Of a stretch of DNA of 64,000 nucleotides, positions 1 through 8,341 are shown piece after piece. Made by a program: the position numbers and the translations under genes. The DNA comes from Desulfobacteraceae bacterium (lineage in GTDB: Bacteria; Desulfobacterota; Desulfobacteria; Desulfobacterales; SURF-7), in NCBI GenBank assembly GCA_003599865.1, contig QZKS01000056.1:1-64000 (forward strand). The letters run 5' to 3'. The notes under the pieces are model-generated. The model was not told the DNA's origin, did no database searches, and saw nothing but the letters and a program-made list of their open reading frames with translations. The number at the start of each line of letters is the position of its first letter. The first letter of the stretch is position 1.

Positions 1-954
1 TCAGAGGATCAGGGAACCACTCCGGAAGGTGAAAATTCATCCGATGCCGAAACAGGAAATGAGCAATCCGAAGTTCCGGAAAATGATCCGGCTCCGATTT
101 CTTCCGCAGGAAAATATATTGCGGATCATACAATTGCCAAGGAGACGGTTCTGCGCAGCATTCCCGTAGAGGCGATCAACCGGGCCAGAAACAACCTGCA
201 CATCATGTATTGCGGAACATCCCACTCTTCCCAGACAACCGATGGCATGGATCACCTTCAGGATTATAAATCAGGAGATGACACGCTATTTGCCGTTACA
301 TTCAACGGCAATCCGGTCAGCGGAAGCCTGGATATTCACTATCGGCCCACCTCACCGGTCAATGTTTATTCCGCCGCCGATCTGAGCAACGATACGACGG
401 ATGCGGGCGGTCATACCGCGTATTATCGGCGGACCGTAGAATATCTGGATCATCCGGACCATCAGGATGTGAATGTGGTGATGTGGTCCTGGTGTTCCAT
501 TGAAGGACATAATGTGGAGATTTATCTGGATAATTTTTCGGAGTTGATCGAACTGTACAAGGCTGGCGGCGCCAAGGGCCGAACCCTGGAAAATCAGGTT
601 ACCTTTGTGTTCATGACCGGTTATGCCAGAGGCTCCGACGGTAATACGCCGGAACCGCCTTATATCCGGTCCCCGTATCAGAACCACAAAAGAATTGTGG
701 ATTTCTGCAAGGCCAACAGCTATTTTTGTCTGGACTACTGGTCTCACGACACCCACCAGTATGAAACAGACGAATTTTACCCCAATGCACAGGGAAACAC
801 CCCGACTCATCTCCTGGACTGGATGAATGATCATCCGGGAGACTGGTATGAATGCGATCCTGCCCATGCATCCGACTATGACCTTCTGGGAAACCGCAGG
901 GCATATGCCGCCTGGTGGCTCTGGGCCAGAATCGCCGGATGGGACGGTAATTGA
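1..954 (+). CDS. Secreted SGNH-like protein of unknown function, 5' end missing
   Basis: The frame is open from base 1, so the start lies outside the window; 317 residues are visible. The first ~40 residues are a Ser/Glu/Pro-rich acidic linker, typical of a stretch between a signal peptide or other domain and a folded domain. The folded part opens with LHIMYCGTSHSSQ; a G-x-S-H-S element after a hydrophobic strand resembles block I of SGNH-type hydrolases. It ends with an aromatic stretch (YAAWWLWARIAGWDGN). MWSWCSIEGH and DYWSHDTHQYE contain candidate polar residues. I cannot name a family. The next gene starts 94 bases downstream with its own ribosome site. Extracellular location is inferred from composition only; a hydrolase role is a guess from the GTSHS motif. 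Confidence 0.6.
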   Translation, partial: SEDQGTTPEGENSSDAETGNEQSEVPENDPAPISSAGKYIADHTIAKETVLRSIPVEAINRARNNLHIMYCGTSHSSQTTDGMDHLQDYKSGDDTLFAVTFNGNPVSGSLDIHYRPTSPVNVYSAADLSNDTTDAGGHTAYYRRTVEYLDHPDHQDVNVVMWSWCSIEGHNVEIYLDNFSELIELYKAGGAKGRTLENQVTFVFMTGYARGSDGNTPEPPYIRSPYQNHKRIVDFCKANSYFCLDYWSHDTHQYETDEFYPNAQGNTPTHLLDWMNDHPGDWYECDPAHASDYDLLGNRRAYAAWWLWARIAGWDGN

Positions 955-1048
955 TGTCTTGCATGGGAACGGAGAGTATTATAAAAGTGGACGGCATTAC
1001 AAGGATATCCAATTTGGACATTCAGACGGAGTATAAAAGGAGCCGGAT

Positions 1049-2536
1049 ATGACGGATTACGATGCCGTGATTATCGGCGCAGGAAACGGGGGTCTTACCG
1101 CCGGTCTGACCCTGGCCAGGGCAGGGGTGAAAACCCTGATGCTGGAACGCCATAATATCCCCGGAGGGTGCGCCACCAGTTTTGTGCGGGGGCGGTTCGA
1201 GTTTGAAGTGGCCCTGCACCAGTTGAGCGGAATGGGTACGGAGAGCTTTCCCGGTCCGCTCCGCTCCATGCTGAAGGATCTGGACATGATGAAAGATCTT
1301 GCCTTTGTTCAGATGGAGAATCTTTACCGGGCGGTCTTGCCCGGTCAAATGGACATCACCCTCAAGGCAGACCGCGCAGAAGCCATCCAAGCGCTCAAGG
1401 CGAAATTTCCGCAGGAGACATCCGGAATAGACGGATTTTTTGATCTGGTCTGGGCGTTCTGCAACCAGTGGATTCATGTGGTCATCATGAAGGACCCGGA
1501 AGCGACCTCGGAAAAACATCCGGTGTATTTTCAATATGCCCTGAAAGACACCCAGTCGGTCCTGGATGAGTTTTTCAAAAATCCGCTGCTGAAGTCAGCC
1601 GTCGGCATTTACTGGTCATATATGGGCATGCCTCCCTCCCGGCTTCCCTTTGGTGATTTTGCCGTTATTTTCTGGGCCTATACGGAGTTCAAGCCCTTTC
1701 ATATCAAGGGAGGATCACAGGCTCTGTCCAATGCCCTGCTGAACGCCTATATACAGGCCGGGGGTGATGTCCATTTCAACTGCGGGGTGAAAAAAATCAT
1801 TGTAAAAGATAACCGGGTAACGGGTATTGTGACGGATCAGGGTGATGAGATTGCTACCGCCAATATTGTTTCCAATGCCGGAACCTATACGACCTATGTG
1901 GAACTGATCGACAGGGAACACATACCGGAAGAGAGTCGGCGAGAGCTTGGGGCCCGGACCGTCGGGACATCGGCGGTGACGATTTTTCTGGGAATGGACG
2001 CGGAACCGGAAGCTTTGGGAATCCGGGAAGCAACCAACTTCATAACGGAAACAACGGACAACGACCTGGCTTTTTCAACCTTCCGAACGTTGGACCCACC
2101 TATGGCCATGCTGTTTACCTGTTATGATGTGGATGATCCGGAATTTTCCCCCAAAGGGGCCTGTCAGGCTGCGATTGTTTCACTGGCCTATTCCGAGCCA
2201 TGGCTTTCCATTCCCACCACCCGTTACCATGAAACCAAATACCGGTATGCACAGGACATGCTGAACACTTTGTATAAGGTGTTTCCGGATGTCCGGCATC
2301 ATATTGAGGAGATCGATGTGGCCACTCCCCTGACGCACATGCGTTATCTGGGGCATCCGGGCGGAGCCATTTATGGATTTGAGCAATCAGCCAGGGATTC
2401 GGAGCTGTTTCTGGACGGCAGCTCTCCCATTGAAGGCCTGTATCATGCCGGCGCCTTTGCCGGAATGGGCGGGTTTCAGCCCACACTGATGTCCGGCCAG
2501 TCTGCCGCGAGGAAGTTGATCCGTCAATTGAAGTGA
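1049..2536 (+). CDS. Phytoene desaturase / retinol saturase-like FAD oxidoreductase
   Basis: This 495-residue flavoprotein has the N-terminal dinucleotide-binding fold of the CrtI/amine-oxidase group: GAGNGGL at residues 10-16, then an acidic end of strand 2 (MLERHNIPGGCATSF). The C-terminal FAD-contacting segment reads YHAGAFAGMGGFQPTLMSG. Family members saturate or desaturate polyenes such as carotenoids, retinol or quinone precursors; the substrate here cannot be told. The start is supported by AAAGGAG just upstream. The next gene, a flavin/2Fe-2S reductase, begins 12 bases after the stop, so the two are probably co-transcribed and the reductase may supply its electrons. No carotenoid synthesis genes are visible nearby, which argues against routine carotenogenesis. 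Confidence 0.85.
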   Translation: MTDYDAVIIGAGNGGLTAGLTLARAGVKTLMLERHNIPGGCATSFVRGRFEFEVALHQLSGMGTESFPGPLRSMLKDLDMMKDLAFVQMENLYRAVLPGQMDITLKADRAEAIQALKAKFPQETSGIDGFFDLVWAFCNQWIHVVIMKDPEATSEKHPVYFQYALKDTQSVLDEFFKNPLLKSAVGIYWSYMGMPPSRLPFGDFAVIFWAYTEFKPFHIKGGSQALSNALLNAYIQAGGDVHFNCGVKKIIVKDNRVTGIVTDQGDEIATANIVSNAGTYTTYVELIDREHIPEESRRELGARTVGTSAVTIFLGMDAEPEALGIREATNFITETTDNDLAFSTFRTLDPPMAMLFTCYDVDDPEFSPKGACQAAIVSLAYSEPWLSIPTTRYHETKYRYAQDMLNTLYKVFPDVRHHIEEIDVATPLTHMRYLGHPGGAIYGFEQSARDSELFLDGSSPIEGLYHAGAFAGMGGFQPTLMSGQSAARKLIRQLK

Positions 2537-2548
2537 CAAGGAAACATC

Positions 2549-3712
2549 ATGAAGAAAAAAGTAAAACAGCAAATCAGCGGATTTTCCGAGATCGAACAGG
2601 AAATCCGGATTCTTCGGAAACAGGCACCGGACCGGTCTGTTGAGAAAGGGCAGGTGAGCCGGATCATCGAACGTCTTCATCCCCGGAAGCTGAATCTGGC
2701 CGTATCGGAAATCCGGGAGGAAACCGCGTCCGCCAAAACCTTCCGGCTGGTGTCCGGGGATCACTACCTGCCGCCGTTTCTGGCCGGGCAGTATATCAAC
2801 CTGTTCCTGGATGTGAACGGGATCAGAACCAGCCGCCCTTACAGCATATCGTCCTCACCCGGCCAGACAGCCTATTACGACATCACGCTGCGCCGGGTTA
2901 AAAACGGCTTTTTTTCAAACTACCTGATGGATGAAGTCAAGACCGGAGACGGGTTTCAGAGCACTTCGCCGGCCGGATATTTTCATCACAATCCCTTGTT
3001 CCATGGCAAGGATCTGGTCTTTCTTGCCGGGGGAAGCGGCATCACCCCGTTCATGAGCATGATCCGGGAGGTGACGGATAAAGGCATGGACCGCCGGATT
3101 CACCTGATCTACGGATCGCAGCAGGAGGATGATATCATTTTCAGCCAGGAGCTGTCGGAACGAGCTTCCCGCCATGTGAACCTGTCCGTCACCCATGTGA
3201 TCACGGCACCGTCTTCCTCCTATGCCGGGCATACCGGGTTTATCACGGGAGAAGTGATCCGGTCGGCGCTGGGGAATCAGGGCCTCACGGAAAAAATGTT
3301 CTATCTCTGCGGACCGGAGGCCATGTATGGGTTTGTTCTTTCGAACCTGGAAAAACTGGGCGTGCCCAAACGCCGCATCCGGATCGAGATTTTCGGCCCC
3401 CCTGCGGACATCACCGCTCATCCGGGCTGGCCGGAACAGATTACCAAAGCAGACCGTTTTCAGATCCGGCTGAAAAACGGCAGGGTTTTTGAAGCCGCAG
3501 CCGGAGAACCATTGATGAATTCCCTGGAAAGAAACAACATTACCCTTGAAACATCCTGCCGGTCCGGCGTGTGCAGCCTGTGCCGCACCAAACTACTTTC
3601 CGGAAAGGTTTTCCATCCAGCCGGGGCCCAGATCCGAAAATCGGATCGCAAATACGGATACATCCATCCGTGCATGGCCTATCCGCTGGAAGATCTGGAG
3701 CTGCTGATATAG
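2549..3712 (+). CDS. FAD/NAD(P)H-dependent 2Fe-2S ferredoxin reductase
   Basis: This 387-residue electron-transfer protein has a ferredoxin-NADP-reductase module followed by a plant-type 2Fe-2S domain. The flavin-binding motif RPYSIS is near residue 96 and the NAD(P)-binding GGSGITPF near 161, with the usual late LCGPEAM. The cluster ligands are CRSGVCSLC near residue 337 and a last Cys in HPCMAYP near 375. An N-terminal ~55-residue charged extension precedes the flavin domain. Known relatives include the Hcp reductase and oxygenase reductase components; in an anaerobe the hcr type is the closest analogue, but no hcp is adjacent. It lies 12 bases behind the CrtI-like flavoprotein, so a two-component redox pair is likely. 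Confidence 0.85.
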   Translation: MKKKVKQQISGFSEIEQEIRILRKQAPDRSVEKGQVSRIIERLHPRKLNLAVSEIREETASAKTFRLVSGDHYLPPFLAGQYINLFLDVNGIRTSRPYSISSSPGQTAYYDITLRRVKNGFFSNYLMDEVKTGDGFQSTSPAGYFHHNPLFHGKDLVFLAGGSGITPFMSMIREVTDKGMDRRIHLIYGSQQEDDIIFSQELSERASRHVNLSVTHVITAPSSSYAGHTGFITGEVIRSALGNQGLTEKMFYLCGPEAMYGFVLSNLEKLGVPKRRIRIEIFGPPADITAHPGWPEQITKADRFQIRLKNGRVFEAAAGEPLMNSLERNNITLETSCRSGVCSLCRTKLLSGKVFHPAGAQIRKSDRKYGYIHPCMAYPLEDLELLI

Positions 3713-3738
3713 AAATTTTTAAACAGATGAATCTCTCT

Positions 3739-3767
3739 TTCAACTGTTGCAGAATAGGCAACAGTTG
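3739..3767. other. Perfect 11-bp hairpin without a U tract
   Basis: TCAACTGTTGC and GCAACAGTTGA form a perfect 11-bp stem around a 7-base loop, 27 bases after the stop of the 2Fe-2S reductase. No T run follows on either strand, so it is not a standard intrinsic terminator. It may stabilise the 3' end of the mRNA or be a protein-binding dyad. Confidence 0.6.
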
Positions 3768-4015
3768 ACATTTCCCGCAAAAATACCCCTTGTTGATTTC
3801 TCGATCTTTCCATTGAAATGAATTTCTATTCCTTTTTTTTGAATCATTTGATACGAATGAGAATATGATCCTGAATTCAGTAGCGATATTAAAACGCAGT
3901 GTTGGAAAACAATGACATCCGAAACCTTGAAAAAACGGGAAGCCATAGTATGGTTAAAATTGATTGTATCCCAGTCTTTTTGTCCGGAATCGATTGAGGC
4001 AAAGTGTGGCATGGT

Positions 4016-5524
4016 ATGATTCGCGATATCAAACATCTGCTGCAAAAGGGCGAAGGTCTTACGCTCGAATTCAAGGAAGCCCAAAGAGGCTTGCCGCGCA
4101 ATCTGTTTGAAACCATCTGTGCGTTTCTGAACACCCAGGGTGGAACCATCCTGCTGGGAGTAACCGATGCAGGTACGGTGAAAGGTGTGGTCCCGGATCA
4201 GGTGGCGGCCCTGAAAACCGATCTGGTGAATCTGTCCAATAATCCCCAGAAAATCGATCCGGTGTTTGTGCTGTCTGTGCATGACATAACCTATCAAAAG
4301 AAATCCCTGATCGTCATTCAGGTGCCGGAAAGTTCTCAGGTTCATCGCTGCCATGGGAATATCTTTATCCGCCGGGAAGACGGTGATTTCCGGGTGGATC
4401 GGCCCGAACAGATTGCCGGGATCGTAAATCGCAAGACCAGCTATTTCTCCGAACAAAAGGTGTTGCCCTATGTTACCCTGGAGGATTTCCGGCCGGATCT
4501 GTTTGACCGGTCGGCCCGGCTGATGCGCGCCAATCATTCCAGTCATCCGTGGGTCGGGCTGGCGCCGGAAAAGTTGCTGATAAAAGCCGGGTTTTATAAA
4601 AAAGATTCTTTCACCAATCATGAAGGGTATACCCTGGCCGCGGTTCTGATGTTCGGCACGGATGAGGTGATTCAGGCCAATGTACCGGCCTACAAGTTTG
4701 ATGCCCTGTTGCGGCGCAAGGATACGGAGCGCTATGATGACCGGCTGATGGTCCGCACCAACCTGATCGACGCTTATGACCAGCTCATGGGCTTTGTGGA
4801 AAAGCATCTCAATGACCCGTTTTATCTGGAAGGAGATATGCGTATTAGCCTGCGGGACAAGATCTTCCGGGAGTTGGTGGCCAACATCATCGCCCACCGG
4901 GAGTACACGGATGCCCGGCCGGCTACTATGGTCATTTACCGTAACCGGGTGGAGTTCAAGAATCCCAACATCCCCAACGGGACCGGTCCCATTGATCCAG
5001 CTGATTTTACCCCGTGTCCGAAAAATCCTACCATCTGCAAATTCATGATCCAGTTGGGCCGGTTTGATGAGCTGGGCTCCGGGGTGATGAATGTGAGCCG
5101 GTATCTGCCCTTGTATACCAAGGGGGCCAAACCATTGTTTGTCGAGGGGGATATGTTTTCTGTGAGTATTCCCGTGGATGGGGAGGAGGGGGCGGAACTC
5201 GGGCCGCAGGCCGAGTCAAGGCCTAAGTCGGGGCTAGAGTCGGGGCTAGAGTCGGGGCTAGAGTCGGGGCTAGAGTCGGGGCTAGAGTCAGCTGTGGATA
5301 TTGCCATCGTAAAAAAGTTGAAAAAACCTTTGTCGCGCAGTGAAATTGCAAAAGAATTGGGGCATAAGATCGTATCCGGTGCGGAAAATCGAGCCATTTC
5401 GAGACTGCTGGATCAGGGGCTGATTGAATATACCATTCCGGAAAAGCCTCAAAGCCGATTGCAGAAGTATAAGCTGACTGAAAAGGGAAGGGTGTGGCTG
5501 CAAAAACATGGAAAGAAAATATGA
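4016..5524 (+). CDS. AlbA_2 / Schlafen-type putative regulator with (GLES)5 linker
   Basis: This 502-residue protein starts with an AlbA_2 (Schlafen-like nucleic-acid-binding) domain: EFKEAQRGLP, then FLNTQGGTILLGV, roughly residues 10-120. The middle has the GHKL-like region common to this family (ELVANIIAHREY, VEFKNPNIP, ELGSGVMNVSRYLP). Residues 406-425 are five GLES repeats encoded by a perfect 12-bp tandem repeat, followed by a winged-helix-like C terminus (LSRSEIAKELG, QKYKLTEKGRVWL). Family members are often annotated as ATP-dependent DNA helicase-related or transcriptional regulators; the biochemical role is unsettled. A GTG at 4004 is an alternative start; ATG 4016 was chosen because the domain begins soon after. 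It stands alone, with ~290 bases of non-coding DNA upstream. Confidence 0.8.
   Translation: MIRDIKHLLQKGEGLTLEFKEAQRGLPRNLFETICAFLNTQGGTILLGVTDAGTVKGVVPDQVAALKTDLVNLSNNPQKIDPVFVLSVHDITYQKKSLIVIQVPESSQVHRCHGNIFIRREDGDFRVDRPEQIAGIVNRKTSYFSEQKVLPYVTLEDFRPDLFDRSARLMRANHSSHPWVGLAPEKLLIKAGFYKKDSFTNHEGYTLAAVLMFGTDEVIQANVPAYKFDALLRRKDTERYDDRLMVRTNLIDAYDQLMGFVEKHLNDPFYLEGDMRISLRDKIFRELVANIIAHREYTDARPATMVIYRNRVEFKNPNIPNGTGPIDPADFTPCPKNPTICKFMIQLGRFDELGSGVMNVSRYLPLYTKGAKPLFVEGDMFSVSIPVDGEEGAELGPQAESRPKSGLESGLESGLESGLESGLESAVDIAIVKKLKKPLSRSEIAKELGHKIVSGAENRAISRLLDQGLIEYTIPEKPQSRLQKYKLTEKGRVWLQKHGKKI
5231..5290 (+). repeat. 12-bp in-frame tandem repeat, five copies
   Basis: Five consecutive units of GGGCTAGAGTCG (the last ends in A) lie inside the AlbA_2 gene. 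Each unit encodes Gly-Leu-Glu-Ser, so copy-number change would lengthen or shorten the linker without a frameshift. Confidence 0.9.
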
Positions 5525-5637
5525 TTTTTTGGAGTCAGGTAGTGGGTATGTATCTCAATGAATTTTTACAGGATCTGTACAAGCGATCCGATTCGTGATA
5601 ATGGCGTACACGTACTGGAATACAGATAAGTGAAATC

Positions 5638-6288
5638 ATGAAAATCTATTTAAAACGAATCCAAAAGGAAATCCTGCCCTTTATCCTGATCGGCCTGCTC
5701 ACCAAGCTGCTGTTCCTGTTTCAGGGCGATCTGCTGCGATGGAAATGGATGAAATCCTATTTTCGTTATGCGGATATTTCGCTGAGCCTGAAGCTGCGTT
5801 CGTTTCAGCTGTTCGGGGAGTATATTGCGCCGGTTACCATTGCCTACTGTCTGATATTTTTGTACCTTTCGGCAGCACTGCACCGGCTGATTATCGGCCG
5901 AACCGGGGAGGGGGGTTCGTTTTTTGTAAACAAGATTATCCTTCCCATTGAAGAGTTTGCGAGCCTGTTGTCCATCGCGACCCTGGGGTTGCTGATCGGA
6001 ATTTCCCTCGGTTCGATTGTGAACGGTCCCGAAGCGGCGGTTTCGTTTCTGGTTTTTGGTCTGTACCCGGTTTTTTTTCTGCTGCTGCTGGCCATCGGGG
6101 TGGGGTTTGTGGTGGTGCAGAACAAGACCGTCTGCACCGGGTGGATGCAAGGTCATCTTCCCGGATTCATCTGTTCGCGGATGGACGGATTGTATCTTTT
6201 GGCACTGTTCTTTGTGACCATCACCTTTCATAACAAAATCGATGAACAGATCAGGATGATCGGCAAGTGGCTGCTGAGGCAGTTATAA
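5638..6288 (+). CDS. Multi-pass membrane protein of unknown function
   Basis: This 216-residue protein has about four to five hydrophobic segments: residues ~12-28 (ILPFILIGLLTKLLFLF), ~63-85, ~105-127 (LLSIATLGLLIGISLGSIV), ~135-160 (FLVFGLYPVFFLLLLAIGVG) and ~184-197. Loops are short and basic. I recognise no family. It is monocistronic as far as can be seen, with 113 bases separating it from the AlbA_2 gene and 136 bases from the next gene. It has no signal peptide with a cleavage site and no cysteine clusters, so a structural, transport or small-sensor role are all possible. Confidence 0.65.
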   Translation: MKIYLKRIQKEILPFILIGLLTKLLFLFQGDLLRWKWMKSYFRYADISLSLKLRSFQLFGEYIAPVTIAYCLIFLYLSAALHRLIIGRTGEGGSFFVNKIILPIEEFASLLSIATLGLLIGISLGSIVNGPEAAVSFLVFGLYPVFFLLLLAIGVGFVVVQNKTVCTGWMQGHLPGFICSRMDGLYLLALFFVTITFHNKIDEQIRMIGKWLLRQL

Positions 6289-6424
6289 GCGAGTTTGTTT
6301 CTGGAAATAAAATAACGCGCTATCCGGATATTGCCTCTGGATGCCGGATCAGGTCCATCATGACGGAACGAGAAGCCGAAGATATTATAGAAACAATTAA
6401 AATGCTATAGGGAGATTCAGCCTT

Positions 6425-7447
6425 ATGCCCATCCCGGGAAACCTTTATACAACCGCCATGGCGGTCATGCCGCACAAAGATCCCCAGCGCGCTCTGGAAA
6501 TGGCTCTGTCTCTGGATATTCCATTCTGGCCGCAGCTTCCCAACCTGAACTACTACGAAGACATGTATGTGCAGGCATCCGAGCACTTTCCGGGAATCGT
6601 GCTGGACATGGACAATCAGAAGCTCGGTTTTTCCATGGACAAGTTTATGGAAGAGTATGAAACGGCCATGGTCCATTTTGAGGAGCCGGCGTTTTTTGAT
6701 ATCAGCGAGCAATATTCCCAGGTTTACCATGCATTTCTGAAAATGGACCTGTCGGATCGTCCGGCCATCCGGGGGCAGCTGGAAGGCCCCATCAGCTTCG
6801 GCCTGAATGTCCTGGATCAGGATCAGCGGCCGATTCTGTTTGACGACAACATCCGGCCCCTGATGTTCGAGTTCATGGCCAAACGCATCAACGTGCAACT
6901 GGAAAGGTTGAAGGCAGTCAATCCCCATGCCTTCATGTTTGTGGATGAGCCGGGCTTGCAGTTTATTTTCAGTGCCCTGTCCGGTTATGACAGCGCCAGG
7001 GCAAGGGTAGACATGGAATCCTTTTTTGCCATGACCGAAAGACCGCGGGGGATTCATCTGTGCGGAAATCCAGACTGGGATTTTCTGCTGAACCTGGATC
7101 TGGATATTCTATCCATGGATATTTATCAGAACGGAGAGGTGTTCTCCTCCTATGCGCCGGCTATCAAGCGGTTTCTGGATCGCGGTGGCGTCCTTTCCTG
7201 GGGGATTGTTCCTACCAATGTGGAGCCGTTTCAAGCGGAAACCATAGACTCCCTGCACGCCAGACTGATCAGCCTGTGGGATTTTTTGGATCAGAAGGGG
7301 ATTGACCGGGATTTCCTCCTCTCCCGCAGCCTGCTGTCTCCGGCTACCTGCTGCCTGGTAAATCCGGATCGTGAAAAAACAGTGGAAAAGGCATTCGGTG
7401 TTGTGACGGAATTGTCCAAACGCCTGCGCGCTGAATTCGGTCTCTAG
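6425..7447 (+). CDS. MetE/UROD-like (methionine synthase-fold) protein
   Basis: This 340-residue protein has the TIM-barrel signature of cobalamin-independent methionine synthase C-terminal domains and uroporphyrinogen-decarboxylase-like methyltransferases. It opens with GNLYTTAMAVMPHKDP; MFVDEPGLQF is the usual acidic strand. HLCGNPDWDFLL near residue 211 and SPATCCL near 306 supply the His/Cys and Cys expected of a zinc site that activates a thiol. This group transfers methyl groups to or from corrinoids or thiols; the substrate is not deducible here. A GGGAG ribosome site lies upstream. Its stop codon shares the palindrome CTAG with the stop of the convergent exonuclease III gene. Confidence 0.75.
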   Translation: MPIPGNLYTTAMAVMPHKDPQRALEMALSLDIPFWPQLPNLNYYEDMYVQASEHFPGIVLDMDNQKLGFSMDKFMEEYETAMVHFEEPAFFDISEQYSQVYHAFLKMDLSDRPAIRGQLEGPISFGLNVLDQDQRPILFDDNIRPLMFEFMAKRINVQLERLKAVNPHAFMFVDEPGLQFIFSALSGYDSARARVDMESFFAMTERPRGIHLCGNPDWDFLLNLDLDILSMDIYQNGEVFSSYAPAIKRFLDRGGVLSWGIVPTNVEPFQAETIDSLHARLISLWDFLDQKGIDRDFLLSRSLLSPATCCLVNPDREKTVEKAFGVVTELSKRLRAEFGL

Positions 7448-8232
7448 TATTCCAGAAGAAGTCCTACCGGGCAGTGATCCGAACCCAAGACGTCATTTAA
7501 GATAAACGGCTCTTTGATCCACCCTTTGTCAATAATGTCCTGCGTGACAAAAAAATAGTCAATACGCCACCCGGCATTGGATTTCCGGGCACTGAATCGG
7601 TATGACCACCATGAGTACTGAACCTTGTCCGGATAAAAATGCCGGAAGGTGTCCACGTATCCCCGCTGAACCAGATCATCCAGTACTTCCCGTTCAATTT
7701 TCAGAAACCCCGAACTGTTCTCATTGGCCTTTGGATGCCGGAGATCGATTTCGTTGTGGGCGGTATTGAAATCACCGGTGATGATCAGACTTTTGCCGGC
7801 TTTTTTGAGCATATCCGCATAGGTGAAAAAGTCCTGATAAAAATCCAGTTTGTATTGGAGGCGGTCTTCACTCATTCCCCCGTTGGGGAAGTAGATATTG
7901 AACAGGAGAAAATCGTTGAAATCCAGTTCCAGGATACGGCCTTCATCATCATACCGGGGGATTCCGATTCCGGTTTTGACATTTAGGGGCTTGATCCGGG
8001 AGTAGGCAGCCACCCCGCTGTATCCCTTCTTGACCGTGGAATAGGACCAATAGGATTCATAGGGAGGAATGCTGATCATGTCTTCGGTCCTCTGACCTTC
8101 CTGAAGCTTGGTTTCCTGCAGAACCAGGATATCCGCATCAAGGTCTTTTACAATATCCAAAAAATTTTTCTGCATGACAGCCCGAAGGCCGTTGACATTC
8201 CAGGAGATGATTTTGATCTGTTTGGCAGCCAA
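7444..8232 (-). CDS. xth: Exodeoxyribonuclease III
   Basis: This AP endonuclease / 3'-5' exonuclease acts in base-excision repair. The whole family signature is present: KIISWNVNGLRA near the N terminus, LQETKLQ (metal-binding Glu), NIYFPNGG, TGDFNTAHNEIDL, WRIDYFF and the final LGSDHCPV with the catalytic His. The start was set at TTG 8232 because AGAAGGAA lies 6 bases upstream and the protein then begins like its homologues (262 residues). An upstream GTG at 8274 has no ribosome site. The gene faces the MetE-like gene tail to tail, with stop codons overlapping in CTAG. It is not obviously part of an operon. Confidence 0.93.
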   Translation of the reverse strand: MAAKQIKIISWNVNGLRAVMQKNFLDIVKDLDADILVLQETKLQEGQRTEDMISIPPYESYWSYSTVKKGYSGVAAYSRIKPLNVKTGIGIPRYDDEGRILELDFNDFLLFNIYFPNGGMSEDRLQYKLDFYQDFFTYADMLKKAGKSLIITGDFNTAHNEIDLRHPKANENSSGFLKIEREVLDDLVQRGYVDTFRHFYPDKVQYSWWSYRFSARKSNAGWRIDYFFVTQDIIDKGWIKEPFILNDVLGSDHCPVGLLLEY

Positions 8233-8341
8233 GATTGTTTCCTTCTCAAGTATTTTCCGGTTTTTGTTTTTCACTTTATGATATCAAATATGCTGGACAA
8301 TTGAAATCCATTAATCATCTCCGGCAAAGTCACGTTCAAGC

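Noticed and set aside
3740-4897. 385-codon minus-strand frame
   Set aside because: Antisense to the AlbA_2 gene, whose domains read convincingly on the plus strand.
6359-6412. 16-17 codon ORF (MTEREAEDIIETIKML) before the MetE-like gene
   Set aside because: Its reading frame is open upstream with no start signal and no ribosome site; could be a leftover of an older gene but not supportable.
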